Made by a program: the position numbers and the translations under genes. This document shows, piece after piece, positions 1 to 10,784 of a DNA stretch of 64,000 nt; within the stretch, counting starts at the first letter, position 1; each line of letters begins with the position of its first letter. Location of the stretch: the NCBI GenBank assembly GCA_036924085.1, contig JAVGWX010000002.1:50742172-50806171 (forward strand), read 5' to 3'. The notes under the pieces are model-generated. The model saw only the letters and a program-made list of their open reading frames with translations, did no database searches and was not told where the DNA came from. Origin of the DNA: Ariolimax columbianus (Eukaryota > Mollusca > Gastropoda > Stylommatophora > Arionidae).

Positions 1-470
1 GTGTTCAATTCTATTGAAGTGCCGTCTCCACAACGAATGTTAGCTGCGATGGATCTCTAATATCATCTGTCTATTGTCTTGACAGTTCACTCTGCCAGAC
101 TGACATTAGTCCATCTTTTGATGCTCTCATTTATATCACGGCTCCCCTCTTGTTCTCCGACCTAAAACCTTTACCTCCAGTATCGTTTGCAATAAGGTAT
201 CATGCCTTTTTATATGACCAAAATATTTGACTTGCCTAATTTTAATGTCTGTCAAACGTTCTCTACCTATGCCTACTCTAGTCAGGAAATCGCTATGTGT
301 TTGTTTCTCTTTCCACGAAATGCGATACATTCTTCTGTATAACCACATGTCGAGGGCTTCTATTCTGTTTTTCGACTGTTTTTTCATAGACCATGTTTCT
401 GCATAGTCATTGTAATAATGTTGAATATATGTAACACCTGATGAGTCTAAAGTATGTTGCAAACAGTAGA
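1..470 (-). pseudogene. LINE reverse transcriptase C-terminal remnant
   Basis: On the minus strand, 462-136 is an open stretch carrying the usual tail of a non-LTR retrotransposon polyprotein: ETWSMKK, then RIEALDMWLYRRMYRISW, then LTDIKIRQVKYFGHIKRH, then LEVKVLGRRTRGEP. These are the post-thumb blocks that follow reverse transcriptase (RT) in endonuclease-bearing LINEs. From 135 down to 1 the similarity continues in broken frames (a degenerate W-x-S-I-A-A-N-I-R-type end block), so the element probably runs to or past the window edge. No catalytic RT motif lies inside the window. It is a dead 3' fragment. The family is clear; the exact LINE clade is not. Confidence 0.8.
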
Positions 471-876
471 CTTTAAAATGTTATGAATGAGGGTAATCGT
501 TTCATCATGTACATTAATTGTTCCTATAATTGAAAGAGCATGCAAGATGCTAAGGTACATAGTTTTGTTAGTGCACAATTGCAATGGTTGACTACATCTC
601 TGTAAAGAGTGAAATGAAGATATGAAGTGAAAACCACGTTACCTTGCAGGAAATAGGATGTAACATATTGGTGTCCCAACACAAAATGGAGTAGACAGCG
701 ACCTTCTTATTAGTTTTTAAACTGCATCCCCCTAATCCCTGGGGCCTGGGCATTGGAATTGTTGGAGCACATCAACTACGTGAATTAAATGTGTAGGAGC
801 AAGGTCCTACAGGCTCTAAACATAAACACTTTTACAGGAATCTTTCTTTTCGTATTTCTATTCTTGTATCTTCTTT
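471..876. other. No recognisable feature
   Basis: AT-rich sequence without a convincing reading frame, repeat or RNA gene. A short inverted pair (GTAGGAGC / GTCCTAC) near 790-810 is too small to interpret. Confidence 0.5.
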
Positions 877-889
877 CTGTCTGTAATCT

Positions 890-1246
890 TCTTCTTCTTC
901 TTTGTTCGTTCTCAATCTCCCGTTACCAAACCCTGAAAGGGCTTAAGTAGCAGAATATAGTCCAGAGAACGGAATGCACTGTGTCGTAGTTTACAGCTTG
1001 ACTGCGATATTTGCACCTTTCGGTCCAACACATCCGACTTCAGCAAGCATTTTTTGAGTGCCGGGTTAGCATTCCCTCTTCGATCCCTTCTCCTTAGCCA
1101 GTCTGCCCTGCTGCAACCTGTTATCCAGGATCACCGCGTGGAGGTGTAGAAGGGTCTTGGCAGCTCTGGTTCGCTGGCCCTGACGCTAGCAGTCAGCTAT
1201 GAGTCGCTGACCACTGCAGCTCATGCGCTGCTCAGCATCTTGATCC
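890..1246 (-). mobile_element. SINE-A copy 1 (full length)
   Basis: First of eight copies of a roughly 350-bp dispersed element. In its own orientation (minus strand) it begins GGATCAAGATGCTGAGC and ends GAACGAACAAAG followed by a (GAA)n tail. The 13-bp sequence ctgtctgtaatct is present perfectly at both borders (877-889 and 1247-1259), a target-site duplication. A duplication plus a simple 3' tail is the signature of target-primed reverse transcription by a LINE machinery. It encodes no protein. On the minus strand TGGCTAAGGAG matches a Pol III A box, but I see no good B box, so the promoter class is unknown. Confidence 0.85.
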
Positions 1247-1259
1247 CTGTCTGTAATCT

Positions 1260-2352
1260 GACACTTGTCACTCTTATTTTGCTCACACAGTCATGTTTCT
1301 CCAGTTTCATCCTTCTCTCGTTTCTCACCACCCTCATTGAGACTTCAATCCTGATTACTCAATCAGTCTGATCAGTTTTTCATTTGTAAAGTTTAGTTTC
1401 CTTAGTCCATAATGATTTGATTTAACTGCTCCATTTCTACTATTTGATGCAGAATTCTTTCTTTTCATAATCTTGTGGATTACAGTTGTTAAAGAAGCAG
1501 ACAGGCATCCCCATTCCCAAATCACCTTCGTCCCCTCTTACAACAGGACTGGTAGGTTACAGTAGTTTGGTTCTCTGCTTCTCCTTCAGATCCAAACAAC
1601 ACACGAGTACAATTACAATCTATGATAACAGCCATTATATGTCCAGACGTCGTAAAGAAAGAAACAATGTTCACGAGACAATGGCTTGAGATGCTGCTCC
1701 AGAGAAGGGGGTAAATAGGTTGGAAATAAATATGGCCACACATATAGTTTTTGGAAGAGGACCGAACCTCTCTACGTCGATCAACGACATAACTGGACAG
1801 CTGAGATTAGATTATGATGATAATGATCATGAACTGGAAAAAAGAACTAGATTTGACAGCGGACATATTTGCCGGTAAAAGAGGCTGATGAGACACGAGA
1901 ACAGACGATTTACCTTATGGGTTTCGTGATCTTTTACTGGGGAGAGTTGGTCTACTGCTCACCAATGAATGGCGGTAGGGGGGAGGGGGGGGGGGGGCTA
2001 AAGAAAGTTGAGCGTAGGACTAGCAACACCATCAGTAAGGACAAGGTGCTAGAGAACCAGCACTACAAGAGTACACAATGTGCTTTGGCGCAGGTTTCCT
2101 TGTCAGTCATTTAATATGCTGACCATATGTTTTATGCTGAGCTAAATAGACAAGAGAGAGAGGGAGAGAGAGAGAGAGAGAGCAAGCGAGCGAGAGAGAA
2201 AGAGAATAATAATACATAAGATAAAAGACAGTTAGACATAGTCAACGTTAGTGAAGTCAACAGGATAATTAGCCACTTCCACCAGCACATTCTAGCGAAT
2301 CCTTTCTCAATCGCTTAAGCTGAGCTTAGCCCTTGAAACACGTTTCATATCT
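1260..2352. other. Unannotated stretch with low-complexity runs
   Basis: No convincing gene. It contains a G-run at about 1979-1997 and a GA-rich run at about 2153-2183. The short open frames here have no recognisable motif. Confidence 0.5.
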
Positions 2353-2713
2353 CAAGGAACACTTGAAAGGAAAGGCACACTTGAAAGGAAAGGCACACTT
2401 GAAAGGAAAGGCACACTTGAAAGGAAAGGCACACTTGAAAGGAAAGGAACACTTGAAAGGAAAGGCACACTTGAAAGGAAAAGCACACTTGAAAGGAAAG
2501 GCACACTTGAAAGGAAAGGAACACTTGAAAGGAAAGGCACACTTGAAAGGAAAAGCACACTTGAAAGGAAAGGCACACTTGAAAGGAAAGGCACACTTGA
2601 AAGGAAAGGAACACTTGAAATAAAAGGAACAATTGAAAGGAAAGGCACACTTGAAAGGAAAGGCACACTTGAAAGGAAAGGCACACTTGAAAGGAAAGGC
2701 ACACTTGAAAGGA
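2353..2713. repeat. 18-bp minisatellite (ACTTGAAAGGAAAGGCAC)n
   Basis: About 20 head-to-tail copies of an 18-bp unit with few substitutions (gcac / gaac / aaaagc variants). Because 18 is divisible by 3, the array stays open on both strands and reads as HLKGKA repeats on the plus strand; I treat that as a by-product, not a gene. Both flanks carry a similar atatctcarggaac sequence (about 2347 and 2719), so the array probably grew from, or between, a short duplicated flank. Confidence 0.95.
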
Positions 2714-2765
2714 TTGTAATATCTCAGGGAACCGTAGTTTAAAAAGTATATGCTGGTCTAAACAA

Positions 2766-2897
2766 ACCACCCAACCATGGCCGGTGTTATGCCACGTCAC
2801 ACTATTAGTCGCCTCTAACGACATGATCTCTGTGAGGCAGTGGTGCTATTCTTGTTCTTGTCATACACAAAGACCACAGCAGACCACTCGGCATGTA
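2766..2897. mobile_element. SINE-C fragment (TTAGTCGCC motif)
   Basis: Contains attagtcgcctctaacgaca at about 2804-2823, one of four places in the window with this core (others near 4598, 23650 and 50240). From memory of molluscan genomes this core belongs to a widespread SINE-like family; that association is not derived from this window. Only a fragment is left, and the boundaries are approximate. Confidence 0.45.
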
Positions 2898-2922
2898 TAT
2901 ATATATATATATATATATATAC
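2897..2922. repeat. (TA)n microsatellite
   Basis: About 12 TA dinucleotides immediately upstream of SINE-A copy 2. Confidence 0.95.
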
Positions 2923-2937
2923 AATTGTCAATGCTAT

Positions 2938-3323
2938 ATGGCTTGGCTTGGCTTCGTTCGTTCTCAAGCTTGGCTTCGTTCGTTCTCAATCTCCCACTAC
3001 CAAACCCTATAAGGGCTTAAGTAGCAGAATGTAGTCCAGAGAACGGAATGCATTGTGTCGTACTTTACAGCTTGACTGCGATATTTTCATCTTTCGGTCC
3101 AACACATCCGACTTCAGCAAGCATTTTTTTAGTACCAGCTTAGCATTCCCGCTTAGATCCCTTCTCTTTAGCCAGTCTGCTCTGCTGCAGCCTGTTATCC
3201 AGGATCACCGCGAGGAGGTGTAGACGGGTCTTAGCAGCTCTGGTTCGCTGGCCCTGACGCTAGCAGTCATCTATGGGTCGCTGACCACTGCAGCTCATGC
3301 GCTGCTCAGCATCTTGATCCCAC
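2938..3323 (-). mobile_element. SINE-A copy 2 (full length)
   Basis: Near-complete copy; its plus-strand reading begins tggcttggcttggcttcg and ends cttgatcc. A short extra duplication, cttggcttcgttcgttctcaa, lies inside the 3' tail. The 9-bp sequence caatgctat occurs at both borders (2929-2937 and 3324-3332) and is a likely partial target-site duplication. The 3' tail ends in GCCAAGCCAAGCCA rather than GAA repeats. Confidence 0.8.
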
Positions 3324-3458
3324 CAATGCTATTTAACATGGACTGATTTTTATTCTATATACAACGTAAAATGCATTTGTAATGTTATACAGCCACACTA
3401 CATAACACATTTTAGTCGAAGACATCATGACTACACAATATAGACTATTAATTGTTCA

Positions 3459-3808
3459 CTGATATACAAAGCTGTTTGGTCTCTGCCTGCAACTGATATA
3501 CAAAACTGTTTGGTCTATGTGTATAACAGATATACAAAGCTGTTTGATTTCTGGTTTCAACTGATATACAAAGCTATTTAGTCTCTGGATACAGCTGATA
3601 TACAAAGCTGTTTGGTCTCAGCCCACAACTTATATACAAAGCTGTTTGGTCTCTACCTACAACTGATATACAAAGCTGTTTGGTCTCTGCCCACAACTGA
3701 TATACAAAGCTGTTTGATCTCTGGATACAGCTTATATAAAAATCTGTTTGATCTCTAGATACAGCTGATATACAAAGCTGTTTGGTCTCTGCCCACAACT
3801 TACATACA
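3459..3808. repeat. 33-bp minisatellite
   Basis: About 10-11 copies of a 33-bp unit containing gatatacaaagctgtttgg and a variable tail (tctctgcccacaact, tctggatacagct and similar). Copies differ at several positions, so this array is older than the 18-bp one. The minus-strand open frame across it is periodic and shows no recognised domain. Confidence 0.9.
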
Positions 3809-4559
3809 CATCTAGAAGTATTGAGAGCAACAGTTGATAAATTCTGTTCTAAAGAGATAAGATCGCTTACGTGAAAGATTTTGAAATCACCATATGTCGA
3901 CATGATATTTAGATTTAATCGATTTTTATGCCCACACCTGTATTAATGTTTGACCACGATAGAAATTGACCGCCCCGAGGTTTTGAGCATTCGACCAGTT
4001 TCAGCCTAGTTAGTCCGTGAAGCATCTTCAACCATTATCGCGTTTGCTGACGTCGGAAATTGATTTCCTGGATAAGACATCATTTCCTTAATGACAGTAC
4101 ACAAGTAGCACGTAACGATGATATCAGAACAATTGTAGAAATGATTCTTCTTCTTCCATTACTTATCTCCAGAAAAAGGAGTGATTCACACTTTGATTCT
4201 CTGTATATCATTTCAGGACTCTATTTTTGTCTGGTTGATTGATTGATTGTCTCGTGTATAGGTCCCAAGTGGAGTATGGGATAACAGCTACATCTGGTCC
4301 CTTTACAGGAATCCTGTATCCGAACAAGTCCAGTGGTGGTTTCAATTGTAACGGTTTTACGTGATATCTTGCTAGGAAGGTTACAGTGGTTTTATTGTGT
4401 TAAATTGGAACACCGTTTCAATCAAGTTGGCTACTGTAAACTTAACACGCGTTTGGTCTGTTCACATCAACGACTTGACTTAACTTGCCTAAGTCGCCTC
4501 TGTTCTACAATGTTAAGTGTAGAGGTTCTTTTTTAATTTGTTCTTATGGCTTATAGTTT
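3809..4559. other. No recognisable feature
   Basis: I found no motif-bearing reading frame, repeat or RNA gene here. Confidence 0.5.
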
Positions 4560-4668
4560 CTACAGAATGGGTTAGCCGACCCCATGACTAACTCTCTTTA
4601 GTCGCCACTTACGACATGCCAGACAGGGTACAGTGTTACTATTTCTATTTCGAACCCCACCAACACTT
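4560..4668. mobile_element. SINE-C fragment (TTAGTCGCC motif)
   Basis: Contains tttagtcgccacttacgaca at about 4598-4617, followed by a tract ending in ttcgaaccccaccaacactt, like the other SINE-C copies. Boundaries are approximate. Confidence 0.45.
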
Positions 4669-4669
4669 A

Positions 4670-4900
4670 GGTTGTGTGTGAATGGACAAATGTAAGGATC
4701 CATGTGTTGGCGAGTCTTCTACTGTAGATGGGTTTATCTAGGTCAAGACGGCTGTTCCACACTCAGAAGGATTTGGTCTGACTGAGTGTCAATGTGTGAT
4801 AATCTATGTGTTGGATAGTCCCCTACTCTAGATGGGTTTAACTAAGCCAAGACGGATGTTCCACACGCATTACCCTTTGGTATGTATGAATGGCCAATAG
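4670..4900. repeat. Diverged two-copy tandem duplication, about 110 bp
   Basis: Two successive segments share the order ccatgtgttgg, tctagatgggtttatcta, aagacggctgttccacac (first copy about 4690-4770, second about 4800-4880). They have diverged enough that the duplication is old. Confidence 0.6.
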
Positions 4901-5512
4901 TGGATATTCAGTGTCCTTTATGAAACCAATCGTGGAATGTTCGCCTTAGTTTGCATGTTTTGGACACGGTGAATTGATCATCGGACGTTCGATCACTCTC
5001 ATTCTGGTCCACATTGGTTCCTTGTGTAACTGACTGCTTCTAGTCCATTGACGGTATAGGAACATCTTCAAACATGTATTGTCTTTGTTGATAACACTGA
5101 CGTCACTGTTATGGCCGGCACATGTTGTTTTTAATTATTATTATTCATTGCACAATGCGTAGTTGTATAACAGGAAGCTGTTCCAAGATATAGGACTTGC
5201 AACTACAGACGAGGGCTGTATCTGATCACCTCACGTAGCAAAGTTGAAAACCTATTTAATGATGTCGCTGTTATTTTATCAAGGACGATGTGTCTGTTAC
5301 AGAAATATAACTTATAATAAATGAGTTTTATTTGACCAGGCTGACGGATTTAGTGGATCAAGTGTCATTCATGCAACGGTCTGGATCAAGTGTCACACAT
5401 GCAACAATCAACAGGTCATTCAGTTGTCAGTGGCATTGACGAAAACTGGTGACTTGTAACTTTGGTTCGCACACATCATCACAATTTGGCTGGAATACAT
5501 ACCTTGCTTCAT
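4901..5512. other. Sequence upstream of the 32-bp array
   Basis: No gene seen. The last part (about 5440-5500) is a diverged copy of 6280-6360 on the far side of the adjacent array: both contain tttggttcgcacacatc or a close variant, followed by tcacaat and then a tggctgga / tgcctgga match. Confidence 0.5.
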
Positions 5513-6125
5513 GTGGGTGTCAGACAAGTCGGATTAAGCATCCTGTGGGTGACAGATACGTCGGATTAAGCATCCTGTGGGTTTCAGACAAGTCGGATTA
5601 AGCATCCTGTTGGTTTCAGACAAGTCGGATTAAGCTTCATGTAGGTATCAGACAAGTAGGATTAAGCATCCTGTGGGTGTCAGACAAGTCGGATTGAGCA
5701 TTCTGTGGGTGTCAGACAATTTGGATTAAGCATACTGTGGGTGTCAGATAAGTCGGATTAAGAATCCTGTGGGTGTCAGATAAGTCAGATTAAGCATCCT
5801 CAGGGTATCAGACAAGTCGGATTAAGTATCCTGTGGGCATTAGACAAGTCGGATTAAGTATCATGTGGGTATTAGACAAGTCGGATTAAGGATCCTGTGG
5901 GCATTAGACAAGTCAGATTAAGGATCCTGTGGGCATTAGACAAGTCGGATTAAGCATCCTGTGGGTATTAGACAAGTCGGATTAAGGATCCCGTGGGCAT
6001 TAGACAAGTCGGATTAAGGATCATGTGGGCATTAGACAAGTCGAATTAAGCATCCTGTGGGCATTATACAAGTCGGATTAAGCATCATCCGGGTTGTATC
6101 AGACAAGTATGGATTAAGCACTTTA
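5513..6125. repeat. 32-bp minisatellite
   Basis: About 19 copies of a 32-bp unit (cctgtgggtgtcagacaagt followed by cggattaagcat). Sub-variants cluster: gtgtcagacaagt on the left, gcattagacaagt on the right, which implies local expansion of a mutated unit. Confidence 0.92.
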
Positions 6126-6770
6126 TGGGTGACTCACTTTGACTCTGGGACAACGCTTTGGGAAAGTCTAGAACATTATTTTGTACTTACTGTTTCCTGT
6201 GACATTTGCTGTGAACTTAGGGATTGTGTGGATTGGACTGTTGTCTACTGTAATGCTGTTTGCATTGTTTGTGATACATGTCAGCTGTCAGTGCTTATTA
6301 TATCACCGAGTGACTTTGGTTTGCGCACATCCTCACAATATGCCTGGATTACTTACACTGCCTTCTGCGGGATTTCGGTCACACAGTACTAGCGTTGCTC
6401 CTTCACTTGCAATACTAATTCACTGCCTGCTTTCGTATATTCTATCTATATATTTTATCATTTCCCCACCAATATTTGTATGCATATAGTATGAATGTTT
6501 AGACTATATTTAGTGTTATTGTGTGAGTTATACTATCCTGGTAGATGCCCAGGAAGGCTTCTCATCTAGAAGAAAGGGAACTTTGACTTCATACCGCATC
6601 CTGTCTTGCAGATGAGATATTGCATTACCAAAGTATACCGGCGTAAGACAACGGGGAAACCACGGCCGCATTAGATATCCTAAGTTACATCATGGATCAA
6701 CAGAACCTACAATTAATAACAAATGGCGTTATTGGAGGTTAGAAACTAATCAACTACCCTGTCCTGTATG
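6126..6770. other. No supported gene; diverged copy of the left array flank
   Basis: Two overlapping open frames (6057-6392 and 6181-6489) encode hydrophobic or low-complexity peptides without a recognisable domain; I do not call them genes. Segment 6280-6360 is a diverged repeat of 5440-5500. Confidence 0.45.
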
Positions 6771-7560
6771 GAAAGTCATGTCTTACAGGTGACATCCTCA
6801 AGATGCTGTTAGAGCCATGAACGTCATGTCTTACAGGTGACATCCTCAAGATGCTGTTAGAGCCATGAACGCTATGTCCTACAGGTAACACCCGAACATC
6901 TTCAAGATATTGCTATAGCCATGATAGTTATGTCCTACAGGTGACACCCCGACGATCATCATCAAGATATTGTTAGATCCATGAACGCCATGTCCTACAG
7001 GTGACACCCGATCATCCTCAAGATATTGTTAGAGTCATAAACGTCATGTCCTACAGGTGACCCCCCGACGATCATCATCAATATATTGTTAGATCCATGA
7101 ACGTCATGTCCTACAGGTGACACCCGATCATCCTTAAGATATTGTTAGAGTCATGAACGTCATGTCCTACAGCTGACCCTCGACCATCCTTAATCCTCAA
7201 GATGTTAGAGCCATGAACGTCATGTCCTACAGCTGACCCTCGACCATCCTCAATCCTCAAGATGTTAGAGCCCTGAACGTCATGTCCTACAGCTGACCCT
7301 CGACCATCCTCAATCCTCAAGATGTTAGAGCCACTAACGTCATGTCCTACAGGTGATCCCCGATCATCCTCAAGATGTTAGAGCCATGAACGTCATGTCC
7401 TACAGCTGGCCCTCGACCATCCTCAATCCTCAAGATGTTAGAGCCATTAACGTCATGTCCTACAGCTGACCCTCGACCATCCTCAATCCTCAAGATGTTA
7501 GAGCCATTAACGTCATGTCCTACAGCTGGCCCTCGATCATCCTCAAGATATTGCAAGAAC
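6771..7560. repeat. 60-bp minisatellite ending at a LINE 5' coding start
   Basis: About 13 copies of a 60-bp unit (catgaacgtcatgtcctaca, gctgaccctcgaccatcctc, aatcctcaagatgttagagc), in exact 60-bp register from about 7190 to 7510 and more irregular on the left. The last unit runs directly into the endonuclease start of a LINE at 7573. Confidence 0.9.
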
Positions 7561-7572
7561 AGAAACATTAAA

Positions 7573-7912
7573 ATGAGAAACACACTGAAAATAGGCATCT
7601 GGAATGTCCGTACTCTGATACAGGCAGAGAAGCTGGAAAATATCAAAAGCTAAATGACAAAAATGAAAATAAATATAATTGATCTAAGCGTAATAAGAAT
7701 TACTGGCCCAGTGGAAATTGTATCAGTCTTACCAAATAGTTTACCCCGAGGGGGAAACACGCACAACAGAGGAGTCGAAATAATTCTGAATGCAGAAAGA
7801 TGGAAAGCATTGAGGGGCTTCTGAACAATATCAGACAAGAATCCAACTGGTGAAATCGAGTGGCAAACATATGGACATGGACTTTATACAAATATACACT
7901 CTAACTTCGTCT
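7573..7912 (+). pseudogene. LINE apurinic-type endonuclease N-terminal remnant
   Basis: Encodes the start of an APE-like endonuclease of a non-LTR retrotransposon. Starting at the ATG at 7573 it reads TLKIGIWNVRTLIQAEKLEN (the WNVRTL block near the catalytic Asn), then a TAA at 7651. In the same frame it continues MKINIIDLSVIRITGPVEI (corresponding to the LSEVRW region; the catalytic Glu is lost here) and NRGVEIILNAERWKALRGF. After a further stop it shifts frame to KHMDMDFIQIYTLTSSA (the QVYAPTS block). In LINEs this enzyme nicks target DNA to prime reverse transcription. The stops, the frameshift and the absence of the remaining endonuclease and RT show a dead, 3'-truncated copy. A periodic array lies exactly at its 5' side. 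Confidence 0.8.
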
Positions 7913-8280
7913 GCTTTTACGGCGGTGGTTCCTACGTGTAGAAGTTTGTTTTACACAATGAAGTTTCCAGTTCAATGCAGACATTTTCTTTAGTCCTCTT
8001 TTGTGAGAAGCATAGATGTGCAGTGGCTCTATTCTTTCCTCCTCAGTAATCGGACCCTGGATCCACTCCGGGAACTACAAAATATAAACTTCTTCTTTTC
8101 CTCTTGTTTGATGCACGCGGTCCGAGTGCTTATATAGTATTGGTCCTTAGTGTTGCTAAGGCTTCAATAAGCCCATAATGAAAAGGCTGGTAGAGTGCTA
8201 TTTGTTCGTTCACTGTCTACTTTCCGCTTCAAAACAACAACATCGATGTTATAGAAATGGAAATGGAAATGTTGCTTGCC

Positions 8281-8332
<52 letters not shown>

Positions 8333-8649
8333 AAATACCTTCTCCTTTGAGATTGTATATGTACATATTACATTCCATTCAGAGATCATGCAATAGCAAT
8401 ATATATGCCATTATTAAATTATTCCAGAGTAAAAATATACGTAATTTTGTACATACATGTGACTAAAAAAAATATGAAATAAATTACATTCAAAGAACAC
8501 AATAATTTGTTACTATAGCTACCATTGTTTTTGATCGCTGTCTCTAACGATCATATTTTAATTAAAGAAACTTTATCATTTACTTCCCACTTTTTATAAT
8601 ACTCTACAGTAGACCAAGCTACCAAAAGCAGCAGATCGGCAGAGAAGGT
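7913..8649. other. Unannotated, contains (ACA)n
   Basis: No gene seen. A perfect CAA/ACA trinucleotide run occupies about 8278-8332. Confidence 0.6.
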
Positions 8650-8664
8650 TTTACTCGTACCTCT

Positions 8665-8800
8665 TAAGACAGGCTGACAGGGTTACGTTTCCCAGTCAAT
8701 GCACTTATTTCTAGTGGGCTTTAAATTGGTACCTGAATCGGTTAGAGCAAGAAAAGAGGGATAGCAGCAAATAATGCAACTTGTCCCACCAACCTTTCGC
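8665..8800 (+). mobile_element. tRNA-SINE (SINE-B) body fragment
   Basis: Contains gggctttaaattggtacctg (about 8717-8736), then a gttagagcaagaaaagaggg stretch. This is the SINE-B core (AGCTGTAAATGGGTACC) seen in other copies with a tRNA-like head. The head is not recognisable here. Confidence 0.4.
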
Positions 8801-9045
8801 CTGCCCCTAAAATGGTGAAACCCTTGTACAACGAGGCCTATAACACTCATCCTATAACGATAACAACAAGATTGCGCAATGTTCACGTTGATCTGCGCAA
8901 AAGTATCTTAGCGCAGCAACTCATCCGTGCATGGATTGTTACGTGCTGCTGACCAAAACCATGAGCAACCGTAATATAGTCATTAGAAACCAATGTTTTG
9001 AGTTTCTGTATTAACGATTTTCTGTTTAATGGGATAATTGTAAAT

Positions 9046-10066
9046 GATGGCACAAGGGATACACACAGCGGAATATAGCACAAGTGATACACACAGCGAA
9101 ATATAGCACAAGTGATACACACAGCGAAATATAGTACAAGTGATACACACAGCGAAATATAGCACAAGTGATACACACAGCGGAATATAGCACAAGTGAT
9201 ACACACAGCGGAATATAGTACAAGTGATACACACAGCGAAATATAGCATAAGTGATACACACAGCGAAATATAGCACAAGTTAGACACTCAGCGGAATAA
9301 AGCACAAGTGATACACACAGCGAAATATAGTACAAGTGATACACACAGCGAAATATGGCAAAAGTGATACACACAGCGAAATATAGTACAAGTGATACAC
9401 ACAGCGAAATATAGCATAAGTGATACACACAGCGAAATATAGCACAAGTTAGACACACAGCGAAATATAGCATAAGTGATACACACAGCGAAATATAGCA
9501 CAAGTGATACACACAGCGAAATATAGTACAAGTGATACACACAGCGAAATATAGCATACGTGATACACACAGCGAAATATAGCACAAGTTAGACACTCAG
9601 CGGAATAAAGCACAAGTGATACACACAGCGAAATATAGTACAAGTGATACACACAGCGAAATATGGCAAAAGTGATACACACAGCGAAATATAGTACAAG
9701 TGATACACACAGCGAAATATAGCATAAGTGATACACACAGCGAAATATAGCACAAGTTAGACACACAGCGAAATATAGCATAAGTGATACACACAGCGAA
9801 ATATAGCACAAGTGATACACACAGCGAAATATAGTACAAGTGATACACACAGCGAAATATAGCATACGTGATACACACAGCGAAATATAGCACAAGTGAT
9901 ACACACAGCGAAATATAGCATAAGTGATTCACACAGCGAAATATAGCACAAGTGATACACACAGCGAAATATAGTACAAGTGATACACACAGCGAAATAT
10001 AGCATAAGTGATTCACACAGCGAAATATAGCACAAGTGATACACACAGCGAAATATAGCACATATG
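9046..10066. repeat. 28-bp minisatellite with an 11-unit higher-order repeat
   Basis: About 36 copies of a 28-bp unit (cacaagtgatacacacagcg followed by aaatatag). The distinctive variant cacaagttagacactcagcg occurs at 9275 and 9583, exactly 308 bp (11 units) apart, and neighbouring variants repeat in the same order, so an 11-unit block was duplicated. 28 is not a multiple of 3; the unit is nevertheless stop-free in several minus-strand frames, giving long Cys/Tyr-rich spurious frames. Confidence 0.97.
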
Positions 10067-10342
10067 TCTCAAATCCGTGTCAGAGGGTGTGCTCCTACTT
10101 CTTCCGCCCGAAGGATCTCATAAACCAATGACAGAAAGTTCAAGAGACATTCATGATATAAAGATATACATAAGATAAAAGTCATGAGATTTCGTTGTTG
10201 CTACCGATGGCATCAGGTAGAAGGACACAATGTTTTACGTCATGACTTTATGTTTTTAGTCAAAGCCAGAGACAACTGCAGTATTCGTTAACTTTACCTC
10301 ATGGGTTTTATTATTCGCAAGTCCCATATATCATAGTTGCAA

Positions 10343-10784
10343 ACTTTACCTCATTAACTGTACTTTCTCTCTGCACCAAACTATAGCCTAATTGATTGTA
10401 CTTTCTCTAAACACCATCTCATCATCGGTTACTGATTTTACTTCATTGATTGTACTTTATCTCTACACCATAACATAATCTTTACTGACGTTACTTCATT
10501 TACTGTACTTTCTCTCTACACCATCCCATCATCGTTACTGATTTTACTTTATTTACTGTACTTTCTCTAAACACCATCTCATCATCGTTACTGACCTTAC
10601 TTCATTTACTGTGCTTTCTCTAAACACTATCCCATAATCTTAACTGACCTTACTTAATTGATTGTACTTTCTCTCTAGACCATCTCATCATCGTTACTGA
10701 TTTTACTTCATTGACGGTACTTTCTCTCTACACCAATCCACGATGGTTATTGACTTTACTTCATTGATTGCACTTTCTCCTTAG
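10343..10784. repeat. 53-bp minisatellite merging into a splice acceptor
   Basis: About 8-9 diverged copies of a 53-bp unit (attgattgtactttctctct, acaccatctcatcatcgtta, ctgattttacttc). The last copy, attgattgcactttctcctt, is continuous with the AG at 10783-10784 that precedes the Ly6-like exon, so the exon's polypyrimidine tract is itself the terminal repeat unit. Confidence 0.85.

Noticed and set aside
6181..6300. Signal-peptide exon for the Ly6-like gene upstream of 10785
   Set aside because: Hydrophobic stretch, but no donor in phase 1 at a suitable distance and no support for linkage.
6057..6489. Possible small membrane protein at 6181-6489
   Set aside because: Hydrophobic but overlapping another open frame, no motif, and part of a diverged array flank.
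8883..10061. Long Cys/Tyr-rich minus-strand open frames (up to 237 codons)
   Set aside because: They are translations of the 28-bp array in several overlapping frames; no start context, domain or codon signature supports a gene.
9046..10066. CRISPR-like array
   Set aside because: Units are contiguous, without unique spacers, in a eukaryotic context.
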